Position numbers and translations under genes: made by a program
Part shown: piece by piece, positions 8,346-15,870 of the stretch
Numbering within the stretch: the stretch's first letter is position 1
Layout: the number at the start of each line of letters is the position of its first letter
Notes under the pieces: generated by a model
Seen by the model: only the letters and a program-made list of their open reading frames with translations
Database searches by the model: none
What the model was told of the DNA's origin: nothing
Source: a virus
IMG/VR virus record: IMGVR_UViG_3300032053_000428
Coordinates: 1-26,929 of that record
Strand: one strand, 5' to 3'
Length of the DNA stretch: 26,929 bases

Positions 8346-9950
8346 CTAGATCGAAGGAGCATGGACCACCGCCTCCTGAAGAGCCTTCTCGACCAGGGTG
8401 TGCTGCTCATTGAGCCTCGCCCACGCCTCATCCAAGACGGCAGAACCCTCTGCCAACTTGTGAAGGTCCGAGTAGGCCTCCGCAATAGGGTGCTTCAGGT
8501 TCGGTGTACGTACGCTGGCGCTCTTCTCCATCTCGTACTGGATGGCCGCGGCCTTGGCCTTGGTGATGTCGATGCCCTGGCGCACCAACTCCTGCATCGC
8601 AGAAGTCATGGCCGTCTTGATGCTGACTGGCTCACCGTGAACCGCCGACATCAGGTGAGCTACCTCACCGAGGTTGCCGCCACTCCACAGGTGAGAAGCG
8701 ACTGCCTTCTGGAACCGGACGGTAGCTTCCTTGTGGAGCTCGTTGTTCTTGCCGCGAGCGTAGGAGCAGTCCTCAAGTAGCTTCGCGATCTTCTGCTTGG
8801 CGCGGATGACCGTGCCGTAAGGGTTGGCGTGGGGATACTCTCCCCGGTGGGCAGTGGCCTTCTTGATCATGGCAAGAGAGACCGAGGACTCTGCCGCCTT
8901 CACAAGGAGGTCAGAGTGGGGACGTCCGCTCTTCACATGAACCATAGCCTGCTTCATGAGAGAGCCCATCTTTGTGACGTCTCCGCCCGGCGGAGCTGTG
9001 ATGGCCCCAGCCGCCGGCTCCGGCATCTGAGCTTGCTGCTCTTGCTGCATCGGAGCGGCCTCAACAGGCCCCGCCGCTTGCTGCTGTTCTGGAGCGCCTG
9101 CCGCTCCGGCATCTGGTCCCTGCCCAGGCATACCTGGAGCTGGAGCAGGCACAGCACCTGGCTGGCCTTGCGGGTTCATCGAGTCAAGGGTCTGCTGCTC
9201 CACCTTTTGCAGTTCCTGACGCTTCTTGGCGAGCTCGATCTCACGCTGGAGGTCTAGCATTTGGTCGTTGTGTGTGGCCCCGTTGTCCTCGTCTGAAGTG
9301 GGGGCACCTTGAGCGGGGGCTGCGGCCTGTGTTGGCATCGCAGTGGGCTGAGTCGCCACACCCGACACGAAGTTGGCCTGCTTGGTCTTACCGACCGACA
9401 AGATGCGGTCGAAGATGTCCCCATTGGCGTTGGCTTCTTTGGTCTGGAGAATGCAGTCCAGGACCACGGTACCGTCTTGAGCCACCTTGGCGAAGACAGT
9501 TGACTCCGAGCCTGGCAGCGCGGGGTCCATACCGAAGACTCGGGCGAGCTCGATGTCAGCTTCGACATTGGAGTGGCCGAGCTTCACTGGGCCGGACGAG
9601 TACTCGTCAGGTGGGACGCTCATGACCACGGGGCGAGCTCCGTTGTTGAGCTCCATCAACACCACGCCAGGGTCAGCGACATCGAACTCGATGTTCTTGT
9701 CGCTGGCGTACTTCTCGTTGTCCGAGAAGAGCTTGGCGAAGGTCTCTTGATTGGCAAACTCAACAACTCTCTGCACCTGGTGCGGAGAGATGCTGGGAAA
9801 CTCGCGGGCGAGCTTGATGATGGCGTCGTTGAGCGACGTCCCGCCCATGAGGTATGCCACAGAGGCTCTCTTGGCGAGAGATTGAAGGTCGGATGGGCTA
9901 AGAGCAGCAAAAGTGCTCTTCGACTCAAGGCCAAAGGGAAGATCGGTCAT
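8346..9950 (-). CDS. Large structural protein with Pro/Gln/Ala-rich central linker
   Basis: A 534-residue protein starting MTDLPFGLESKS, with GAGGT before the ATG. Residues about 35-75 form a helical block (SLNDAIIKLAREFPS, then HQVQRVVEFANQETF) of a type seen in phage structural proteins. About 150-200 contains NANGDIF (174-180), very close to NVNGDIF in the protease three genes away. About 200-325 is a Pro/Gln/Ala/Met-rich linker with a short coiled coil (QREIELAKKRQELQK). The C-terminal 200 residues are helical, with many K-x-A motifs. The place between terminase and protease, and the length, would fit a portal, but the sequence does not look like one. Head core or neck protein is an alternative. 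Confidence 0.5.
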   Translation of the reverse strand: MTDLPFGLESKSTFAALSPSDLQSLAKRASVAYLMGGTSLNDAIIKLAREFPSISPHQVQRVVEFANQETFAKLFSDNEKYASDKNIEFDVADPGVVLMELNNGARPVVMSVPPDEYSSGPVKLGHSNVEADIELARVFGMDPALPGSESTVFAKVAQDGTVVLDCILQTKEANANGDIFDRILSVGKTKQANFVSGVATQPTAMPTQAAAPAQGAPTSDEDNGATHNDQMLDLQREIELAKKRQELQKVEQQTLDSMNPQGQPGAVPAPAPGMPGQGPDAGAAGAPEQQQAAGPVEAAPMQQEQQAQMPEPAAGAITAPPGGDVTKMGSLMKQAMVHVKSGRPHSDLLVKAAESSVSLAMIKKATAHRGEYPHANPYGTVIRAKQKIAKLLEDCSYARGKNNELHKEATVRFQKAVASHLWSGGNLGEVAHLMSAVHGEPVSIKTAMTSAMQELVRQGIDITKAKAAAIQYEMEKSASVRTPNLKHPIAEAYSDLHKLAEGSAVLDEAWARLNEQHTLVEKALQEAVVHAPSI

Positions 9951-10020
9951 TTGCTACCTCGCAGCGCTTGCAAGTACCACATGGAGCACCGTAGTCTCAA
10001 CCTAACATGAGGTCTAAATC

Positions 10021-10293
10021 GTGGGAAGAATTGAGCATGAGGACTCGACGTTAATCGACGTTGAGGAAGCACGGTGTCTCCTTCGTAAGTCTCGCAGGAC
10101 TGTTTTCTATCTTGTTGGGAAGGGGCGCCTCACGACTCGGCGTGTGCCAGGTTCCAAGAAGACATGGTTTGAACTCTCGGAGGTCACTCGGCTCGCCAAG
10201 GTCGATGAGTCCCTGGGGCGTCCACAGATGTCGGAGAGGCTGGAAGCGCACCTCCGCAAGTGGCATCCGGGGATATTCAACTACGCTAAGTGA
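10021..10293 (+). CDS. Small helix-turn-helix DNA-binding protein (excisionase/MerR-like)
   Basis: A 90-residue protein using a GTG start at 10021; an in-frame stop lies just upstream, and TGAGGT sits 7 bases before the GTG, which fixes the start. Residues about 11-60 have the layout of the excisionase/HTH_17 fold: LIDVEEARCLLRKSRRTVFY, then LVGKGRLTTRRVPGSKKTWF. This is the usual 'helix-turn-helix, then short wing ending in a hydrophobic strand' pattern. A basic C-terminal tail follows. It is the only plus-strand gene between TerL and the 534-residue gene. Its last 8 bases overlap the 3' end of terL, and it diverges from the 534-residue gene. Likely a transcriptional regulator; the target is unknown, and a divergent site in 9951-10020 is one inference. 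Confidence 0.65.
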   Translation: MGRIEHEDSTLIDVEEARCLLRKSRRTVFYLVGKGRLTTRRVPGSKKTWFELSEVTRLAKVDESLGRPQMSERLEAHLRKWHPGIFNYAK

Positions 10294-12139
10294 TGTCGAG
10301 CTCTTCAAGATCATCCTCTATCTCCTCCATGTCCTCCATAGTACCGATTAGCCCATGATGTCTCTGCATTTCCTTCGTGGGTAGAATAACATCAGGCCTC
10401 GGTTTGTTATAGAAGGAAGCCAGAAACCCAAACGTCAGGGAGTGGAACGAGTCATCGGGGTGCCCCGGTGCCGCCTTGTAGATGTTCATTCGCAGCCGGT
10501 CGTTGTACTCCGAGTAGATGTTCAACAGGTCCATTGAGTAGGGGTCTTCAAACTCCTCCCACCTGGGGAACCAGAACACGTTGCCCCGCTTGATGGCGTT
10601 GAACAAATCCGACATGACCTCGGTGCGGTGGCAAAGGTGGCGTGGTACGCCTAGCTGAGAGTCGAACTTGACCTTCTTCTTGACGTTGCCGACCCACTGG
10701 TACTTCTTGATCTTGTCTGCACCGAAGTCGCGGGTGAGCTCATCGTTTGGCCAGTGACCGCCACCGTAGTCTACCCCAACTCTCTGTACGTTGAAGTCAA
10801 CGATGAGCCTGCGAATGATCTCGAGCTGCTTACGAGGCTCGGACTCGATACCCTCAAAGCGGTGCCAATAGAACACTGTGTAGCGGTCTGGGGCGAAAGG
10901 CAGGTACCCGCCCAAGGTCACGACTGTGTACGTTCCTTCGCCAGTACCCCAGTCGATGCCCATGTAGATGGGGTACTGCCTGCTGTACGGGATGACCTCT
11001 TTGTAGTACCGCATCGAGAGCTCGTCCCAACAGTTGCGCTGGACATCTCGACGAGTGAGTGGCCGAGTACCTGAGTCGTAGCTGCGCCCAAGTACCTCGT
11101 TGTAGAACTTGGCGCGGCTGTAGACGCGCTGCTTGTTCTTGATGTCGGACCACTCAATCCAAGGAACCATGAGCTGCGGGATTCGAAACCCTTCAAAGGG
11201 CTTCTCCACACTTGGGTTGGGGTTGGTCGCAACCCAACGGGCATCCGGGTCATCAGGCCGAATGCCGCCGCCGCACTTGCTACAGATGAGCCCCTTCTCC
11301 CCAATGTTCTCTTCATCGAGGATGTTCCAACACCAGCTCAACGGATTCTTAGGGGTTCCGTGACGCTTACAAGGTACAGACCATTCGTTCTGGGTAGAGA
11401 ATCGTGACCAGTAAAACTCGATTGAGTTATCGAGCGACTTCGGAGTGCCTGCATAGATGAAGTACTTGTGGTCGGAGTGGGACGCGCACTCCTCAATGAC
11501 GGGTACGTTGTCCAACAGGATGTCTTGAAACTCGTCGATGATGACCATGTCCGCAGGGATACCGCGGGTACGGTCTGCGTTGAGGAACGCGAAGCGTAGC
11601 GTGACTTGGGAGTGGTTGACGAAACGCTTCTCGAATACGTTCTTGAGCAGCTTGCTGTTCGTGGTCTGCTTCAGGAACGGAGACAGCTCGATAGGCTCAG
11701 AGACGCGGTCTCGGCTGAAGACCTTCGTCTGTTGGTTCGAGGGGCTGACGTAGAGAGACCGGAAGTACGGGTTGATGAGCAGGTAAGCCAGCAAAGAGTT
11801 GCCCAACAGCGTGGACTTCTCTACCTGCCGACCGGCCATAAGAATGCGGCGCTTGGCAGAGCTGTCGTAAATAGCCCGGAGGTACTCTCGGCCTTTGAAA
11901 CTGAAGTTGACCAGCTTGCCCTTAGATGGAATCTTGAACGACCCAGAGACAAACTCCGATGGAGTAGTGCTCATCGGCCCTTCCCTGCTCAGGGATGTGG
12001 CGTCAGTCTCCTCATTGGCACGTTGCCTGCGCAGTACTTCTCGGTCGTCATGAGGGTCAGGGTCAACGGCAGTCTTCAACCACTGTCGGTTGTCCGGGTT
12101 ATCAGATGTGGGGACAATCATTGGCCTGGGTGCCCTCAT
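10286..12139 (-). CDS. terL: Terminase large subunit (DNA-packaging ATPase and nuclease)
   Basis: A 617-residue T4 gp17-type terminase that pumps DNA into the prohead and cuts it. ATPase: Walker A AGRQVEKST (102-110; Glu where many families have Gly), Walker B VIIDEF (199-204), coupling motif YAGTP (229-233). A Cys-rich insert follows (C257, C270, C286, C289), probably a zinc site. RNase H-fold nuclease: D396 in GIDWGTG, D457 in VGVDYGGG, and D562/D563 in HPDDSF. The C-terminus is acidic. The start is uncertain: ATG 12139 has only a weak ribosome site, whereas ATG 11974 (residue 56, MSTTPSEF) has GGGAAGG close by and would give 562 residues with Walker A at the usual distance. The function call is secure. 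Confidence 0.92.
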   Translation of the reverse strand: MRAPRPMIVPTSDNPDNRQWLKTAVDPDPHDDREVLRRQRANEETDATSLSREGPMSTTPSEFVSGSFKIPSKGKLVNFSFKGREYLRAIYDSSAKRRILMAGRQVEKSTLLGNSLLAYLLINPYFRSLYVSPSNQQTKVFSRDRVSEPIELSPFLKQTTNSKLLKNVFEKRFVNHSQVTLRFAFLNADRTRGIPADMVIIDEFQDILLDNVPVIEECASHSDHKYFIYAGTPKSLDNSIEFYWSRFSTQNEWSVPCKRHGTPKNPLSWCWNILDEENIGEKGLICSKCGGGIRPDDPDARWVATNPNPSVEKPFEGFRIPQLMVPWIEWSDIKNKQRVYSRAKFYNEVLGRSYDSGTRPLTRRDVQRNCWDELSMRYYKEVIPYSRQYPIYMGIDWGTGEGTYTVVTLGGYLPFAPDRYTVFYWHRFEGIESEPRKQLEIIRRLIVDFNVQRVGVDYGGGHWPNDELTRDFGADKIKKYQWVGNVKKKVKFDSQLGVPRHLCHRTEVMSDLFNAIKRGNVFWFPRWEEFEDPYSMDLLNIYSEYNDRLRMNIYKAAPGHPDDSFHSLTFGFLASFYNKPRPDVILPTKEMQRHHGLIGTMEDMEEIEDDLEELDIT

Positions 12140-12175
12140 CGCGCAAGTCTCTACCCTTCCTGGTATAAGGTCTTC

Positions 12176-12535
12176 ATGACCTCTGAGGAACGGTTAGCAC
12201 GACAACGCTTACAGTGGGTTGAGCATGCCAGGCAAGGCATTCTCGCAGCCGTAGGCGAAGGTGTCATCGACCCTCAGTTCCAGGTGTTCCCAACGGTTGA
12301 CCCGTTGCGATTCATCCTGAAGATTACCCTTCTCGTCCCTCTTGGGAAAGCCACAAGAGAGCCACTACGAAATTACCTTCGAGCGTGGGCAAAGGAGTTT
12401 AGCTGCGACGTTCCGGTCATCGACATTCACGAGTCATGGATACAGGCTGAAGTACTGACTCAACAAAGATTTTGGAGCAGAGATGCGAAAGGAAAGTTCA
12501 AGGGAGGCCAGAGGTTTGAGCGCCGGCTTAGATGA
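12176..12535 (+). CDS. Unknown 119-residue protein paired with RNase HII
   Basis: Starts at ATG 12176 with TAAGGT just upstream; the open frame extends further upstream but that part lies over terL and lacks a ribosome site. The protein begins MTSEERLARQRLQW and is amphipathic and basic, with a hydrophobic strand near 45-56 (FILKITLLVPLG) and a C-terminus rich in Lys/Arg/Phe (KGKFKGGQRFERRLR). No family is recognised. It diverges from terL with 36 bases between the starts, and its 3' end overlaps the RNase HII gene by 53 bases, so the two are probably translated together. A nucleic-acid-binding partner of the RNase H is a guess from its charge and context. Confidence 0.55.
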   Translation: MTSEERLARQRLQWVEHARQGILAAVGEGVIDPQFQVFPTVDPLRFILKITLLVPLGKATREPLRNYLRAWAKEFSCDVPVIDIHESWIQAEVLTQQRFWSRDAKGKFKGGQRFERRLR

Positions 12536-13226
12536 GGTTGGCATGGGGTGTTTGGCAGGCCCGCTTTGCGCGGCAGTGGTTGTCTTCCCTGAGAAGGCAC
12601 CAGCCATACCGGGAGTAGACGATTCCAAGAAGCTGAGTTTCTCCACTCGTATGGCCCTCGCCCCGATCATCATGAAGGAAGCACTGTTCTTTGGGATTGG
12701 ATGGTCACAGCCGTCTGTGATCGACCAGGAAGGGCTGTCAGAGGCATGGAGAAGAGCTTGTCTGGATGCACTGGAAGGTGCTCCAGAGGTAGAGCTCCTC
12801 CGCATCGACGGCAACAAAAGACTGAACGGGTTCGCCGGCGAACAGGAGAGTTTCGTGAAAGGGGATGCTCGGTTCTGGCACATAGGTGCCGCCAGCATCA
12901 TCGCCAAGGTCGCACGAGACCTCGAGATGATAGGCATGAGCAAGCACTACCCGCACTACAAATGGGAGCGGAACATGGGCTACGGTTCGAAGGAGCACCT
13001 TGAGGCGCTCTTCCGACTTGGCCCCACCCGCCTTCACCGGGGATGCTTCCTCAAGAAGATCTACCATCGGTTCAGCGACCAAATCGACAAGTCTCAGCTT
13101 CGATGGTCACGCTGGATGGAGGAGTGGTCACCGGCCGTGGAGAACCATGACAACTTCACCGGGTTCATCAAGTCTGACTTGGAGGGTGTCGATATGTCTA
13201 CGGACGTAGAAGGTACTCATTACTGA
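12483..13226 (+). CDS. rnhB: Ribonuclease HII
   Basis: A 247-residue type 2 ribonuclease H, which cuts RNA in RNA-DNA hybrids and at single ribonucleotides in DNA. GGAG lies 5 bases before the ATG. Conserved features: GLDEVG (15-20; D17 and E18), the AGPLCAAVV strand, DDSKKLS (46-52), IDG (D109), AASIIAKVARD (136-146; D146), and GYGSKEHLEAL...GPTRLHRGCF (167-189). The four acidic catalytic residues appear present. The GRG motif after the first Asp-Glu pair is changed to GMG (20-22), which in this family touches the ribonucleotide junction. About 45 extra residues follow the core. The end overlaps the convergent J-domain gene by 29 bases. It may help remove primers or R-loops during phage replication (inferred). 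Confidence 0.88.
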   Translation: MRKESSREARGLSAGLDEVGMGCLAGPLCAAVVVFPEKAPAIPGVDDSKKLSFSTRMALAPIIMKEALFFGIGWSQPSVIDQEGLSEAWRRACLDALEGAPEVELLRIDGNKRLNGFAGEQESFVKGDARFWHIGAASIIAKVARDLEMIGMSKHYPHYKWERNMGYGSKEHLEALFRLGPTRLHRGCFLKKIYHRFSDQIDKSQLRWSRWMEEWSPAVENHDNFTGFIKSDLEGVDMSTDVEGTHY

Positions 13227-14304
13227 AGCGACGCCACTTCTCGTTGACCTTCTCTTCGGTATCACCGATGGCGTCGTTGACAACAGGCATGATCTCGTGT
13301 CGAGCGGCTTGAGCAAGGAAGCGGCTGACAACGTCTGCGATTTTGACAAGCTCGTCCACAAAGGCCAGGTGGGCGAGCTTGTCGAAGTCGCGACTTTGGG
13401 TGAACTTGTCCCACGCAGTGTTCACTGCTTTCATCTTCTCTTCGCTCCCACCTCGGTCGGGGTGGTGCTTCATCGCCTCTCGGCGAAACGCGGCCTTGGC
13501 CTCCGCTTTTGTTTTTACGTCTCCGACCCAGGGCGGTGTCGAAGCCTGGCTTCGAGGAGGTGGGGCAGACCTACCCCTCTCGGCTCCTGAAGCCCAATCG
13601 TCCCAAGAATACTGGCTTCTTCCGGTACCGGCACCACGGCGAGCTCGGCCAAAGATGTCGTCCCACGCATCGTCGATGTCGTCCCACGCATCGTCAGTCG
13701 CACTGCGGGCGTGTTCGTAGGCCCGACTGTTCGCTTCTCTAGCGCTGCGGGCTTCTTCGTACGCCCGACTGCTCTCTCGAGCTTTGCGTGCGCTCTCCCG
13801 AGCTTGTCGAAGTTCCTCTTCGAATTCTCGAGAACGCTTGGCGTACTCCTCCGTGCGCGCCTTGAATCCATCCTGCCACCGACGGTTGCTCTCTTCTCTG
13901 ACCCGCTCCCACCGGCGCTCGCTTTCTTCGCTGGCCCGCTCCCAACGCCTAGAGGCTCCCTGCTCTCCAGCCTCAGCCATAGACCCAGTCACCTTACCGA
14001 ACAGGCTACCAGCCAGCCCACCGCCCAGCGCACCGATGACGGCGTCTCGAACCTTGTGGTCGTTTTCTGCTCCAAGGTAGCCAAGAAGACCCCCACCCGC
14101 TGCACCAACACCCGCGCCGGCAAGCGTGCCGGCAGCCGAAGCGCTCAATGCCGCCTTGTAGAGTCCAGCCTGCTTCACTTTCTCAATGAGCTTCTTCCCC
14201 CTGGGCGTGGCTGCCTCCCACTCGTCTACGGTGCTTTTACTTATCTCTCCGCGGTCTTCCATCGCGTAGAACTTGCGTCGCTGTGCTTGGCTCTTGAATG
14301 GCAC
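13198..14304 (-). CDS. MPFKS-type phage protein with glycine zippers, coiled coil and C-terminal J-domain
   Basis: A 368-residue protein with a GTG start (AGAGGT upstream). Residues 1-43 (MPFKSQAQRRKFYAM, then STVDEWEAATP) form a short basic motif common at the ends of phage structural proteins. About 52-108 is Gly/Ala-rich with two zipper-like segments that could enter a membrane. About 118-200 is a charged coiled coil beginning with an 11-residue repeat (RRWERxxEES). Two copies of DDAWDDI follow (204-217). About 262-305 is a compact J-domain with HPD at 281-283 (MKHHPDRGGSEEKMK), the motif that stimulates DnaK/Hsp70. The last 60 residues include VDELVKIAD. Recruitment of host DnaK to assembly or entry is inferred. 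It is the minus-strand gene just upstream of terL. Confidence 0.75.
   Translation of the reverse strand: MPFKSQAQRRKFYAMEDRGEISKSTVDEWEAATPRGKKLIEKVKQAGLYKAALSASAAGTLAGAGVGAAGGGLLGYLGAENDHKVRDAVIGALGGGLAGSLFGKVTGSMAEAGEQGASRRWERASEESERRWERVREESNRRWQDGFKARTEEYAKRSREFEEELRQARESARKARESSRAYEEARSAREANSRAYEHARSATDDAWDDIDDAWDDIFGRARRGAGTGRSQYSWDDWASGAERGRSAPPPRSQASTPPWVGDVKTKAEAKAAFRREAMKHHPDRGGSEEKMKAVNTAWDKFTQSRDFDKLAHLAFVDELVKIADVVSRFLAQAARHEIMPVVNDAIGDTEEKVNEKWRRFSNEYLLRP
13654..13695. repeat. Perfect 21-base tandem repeat, two copies
   Basis: Two identical adjacent 21-base units inside the J-domain gene encode DDAWDDI twice in the acidic linker after the coiled coil. Perfect identity at DNA level suggests a recent slippage duplication. 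It is not a CRISPR or an attachment site. Confidence 0.85.
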
Positions 14305-14397
14305 GTCACACCTCTCTCGTCATCCCACACCAGGGGTGGTGAGATTTTTGGTAGGCAAGAAGTGGCGCGTTCAAGATTTGCAAGATGACACCACGTT

Positions 14398-14955
14398 CTA
14401 GTCCTTCGGGGTCAACAGTGTGTTGAGCGCCAGGCACGTCTGACGAACGAACCTCTCCAACCCCACTGTGTTTGCCGTGTTCTTCGCCTTCTGTAGTTGC
14501 ACCACGTAGGCATGGAGCTCCGGTACCATCTCGATGGCTACCTCGCCCATCCAGGCGGTGTCGACCGCCTCTTTGATGATGTCCCTGGCGTTGTCTGGGA
14601 ACTTCACCTTCGAGGCTTCCTCTGACCGCCCAGGCACGTAGACAAGGCCGCTATGTCCGCACTTCGGACACGCCTTCATCTGCGTACGGCTGGCCGGCAT
14701 AGGTACTTCTGACCGGCAGCTACGACAACGGTTGATGTAGTGCCCATCTTCCCACTGGTCGGTCATACCGGCCCTGGGGAACAGGTGGAGCAGCACGTCG
14801 CTTTCCTTGACGTTGTACTCCGCAAACAGGTACGGCAGGTCCGTGATCTTCTCGAGCTCGAGAGGATTGGACATGGACGGCGGTGGTTCCGCAAGGACCT
14901 CCACCATCTTCTCTTTCGCCTCACCGTACCAATCAGGCATCTTCATTCCCGGCAT
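14398..14955 (-). CDS. Zinc-ribbon protein, unknown function
   Basis: A 185-residue protein whose start (MPGMKMPDWY) overlaps the end of the 311-residue gene by 23 bases; AGGGAGA lies before ATG 14955. Residues 77-99 carry two Cys pairs, CRSC (77-80) and CPKC (96-99), 15 residues apart, the usual layout of a zinc ribbon. The N-terminal half is acidic and Pro-rich; the C-terminal 70 residues are helical (NARDIIKEAVDTAWMGEVAI). It resembles small zinc-ribbon accessory proteins in phage packaging or transcription modules, but no family is named with confidence. It follows the spike and structural genes and precedes the J-domain and terL genes. Confidence 0.55.
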   Translation of the reverse strand: MPGMKMPDWYGEAKEKMVEVLAEPPPSMSNPLELEKITDLPYLFAEYNVKESDVLLHLFPRAGMTDQWEDGHYINRCRSCRSEVPMPASRTQMKACPKCGHSGLVYVPGRSEEASKVKFPDNARDIIKEAVDTAWMGEVAIEMVPELHAYVVQLQKAKNTANTVGLERFVRQTCLALNTLLTPKD

Positions 14956-15868
14956 CTGGGTCTCCCTTCTCTTCTACTTGGTTCTCTTGTTTGGCCTCTA
15001 CCAAAACCTTCTGGCCTTCTTTGCCATCACCACTATGAAGTCCGTCTGGCCCTGTCAAATCAGAAAGCGCAGGGATTGCTACGTCCCTGTGCGTCAAGAT
15101 CCAGTGACGGACTTCCTTCAACTGCTCTTCGTAGCCGCCACCCTCACCGTAGAGCACACCGTACATGGCACGAAGCTCGCGGTTCAGCATGCTGAGGGCA
15201 ACGTAGGTCTTCTTGTCGTCCTGTTGATACCCAAGGTACTGCACACGGAATGCAAATTGACGATATGAGTCGCGCATTGCTGCCTTGTACTCATACTTGG
15301 GGTTGAGCCCTGCACGGAACAGGGCCTGCTGTTCGCCAGCCTGTAGTGCGGAGATGTAGCTGTCGTAATTGGGATCCCCCGCTAGGAACTGGGGCCACTG
15401 TGTCTTGGTCAAGTTCTCCTTGCGCCAGAAGTAGTGGGAGTACAGCTCCACCATACGGTCGGTGAGTGACTTGGACAGCCGATACTTCTTGCTCAACGCC
15501 GGAGCGATGAAGTCCGGGGGCAGGTCCCCCATCAACAGGATGTGTAGATCGTGCTGGTAGCTGCGGTTGCAGTGGTCACCCACCATCTCTGTGAGCACCC
15601 GCTTCATGTGCTCATCAGGACTCCAGATGGTGGCAATCTTCTCCTGCTTCATGAACGCGGCAGTAGGTGCATGCCGTGGGTTGTTGAACAAGAAGTCCGC
15701 AGGGGCCATGAAGGCGGACAGCAGGTAGTCCCACTGCTTCACCGTCATGTACTGGAGACAGAGGTCCTCCAGGGACTGGTTGACTGCCTCAAGCGTGAGC
15801 GGCTCGTCGGGGTTGCCCCAAGAAGCCGCCAGCAAGAAGCGAACATAGTAGTCGGACGGGTGTCTCAT
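14933..15868 (-). CDS. Helical protein with HTH-like segment, unknown function
   Basis: A 311-residue, mostly helical protein starting MRHPSDYYVRFL. The ATG lies 2 bases after the upstream stop, with no good ribosome site of its own, so translational coupling is likely. Residues about 116-160 (LPPDFIAPALSKKYRLSK, then VELYSHYFWRKENLT) look like a helix-turn-helix followed by an aromatic helix. This recalls uncharacterised phage proteins near terminase genes and could fit a small terminase subunit or DNA-binding adaptor, but this is weak. The last 50 residues are acidic and probably disordered. The next gene overlaps its end. Confidence 0.45.
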   Translation of the reverse strand: MRHPSDYYVRFLLAASWGNPDEPLTLEAVNQSLEDLCLQYMTVKQWDYLLSAFMAPADFLFNNPRHAPTAAFMKQEKIATIWSPDEHMKRVLTEMVGDHCNRSYQHDLHILLMGDLPPDFIAPALSKKYRLSKSLTDRMVELYSHYFWRKENLTKTQWPQFLAGDPNYDSYISALQAGEQQALFRAGLNPKYEYKAAMRDSYRQFAFRVQYLGYQQDDKKTYVALSMLNRELRAMYGVLYGEGGGYEEQLKEVRHWILTHRDVAIPALSDLTGPDGLHSGDGKEGQKVLVEAKQENQVEEKGDPDAGNEDA

Positions 15869-15870
15869 GA

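Noticed and set aside
8330-8485. N-terminal extension of the 73-residue protein
   Set aside because: It overlaps the end of the 534-residue gene in another frame, is Arg/Ser-rich and lacks a ribosome site.
10051-10314. Minus-strand frame of 87 codons across the HTH gene
   Set aside because: The plus strand carries a recognisable HTH domain and a good ribosome site; the minus-strand product shows no family features and overlaps the end of terL.
12164-12169. TATAAG as a -10 box for the 119-residue gene
   Set aside because: No matching -35 element is found at 16-18 bases, and the phage likely uses its own polymerase; the match is too weak.
13654-13695. Tandem repeat as a CRISPR or origin iteron
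   Set aside because: There are only two adjacent copies without spacers, in frame inside a coding region encoding DDAWDDI twice.
14322-14350. Possible terminator: CACC/GGTG stem followed by a short T-run
   Set aside because: The stem is only 4 clean base pairs, the T-run is broken, and no plus-strand gene ends just upstream.
13711-14388. Plus-strand frame of 225 codons opposite the J-domain gene
   Set aside because: It mirrors the charged coiled-coil region of the minus-strand gene; such repetitive regions often leave long antisense frames.
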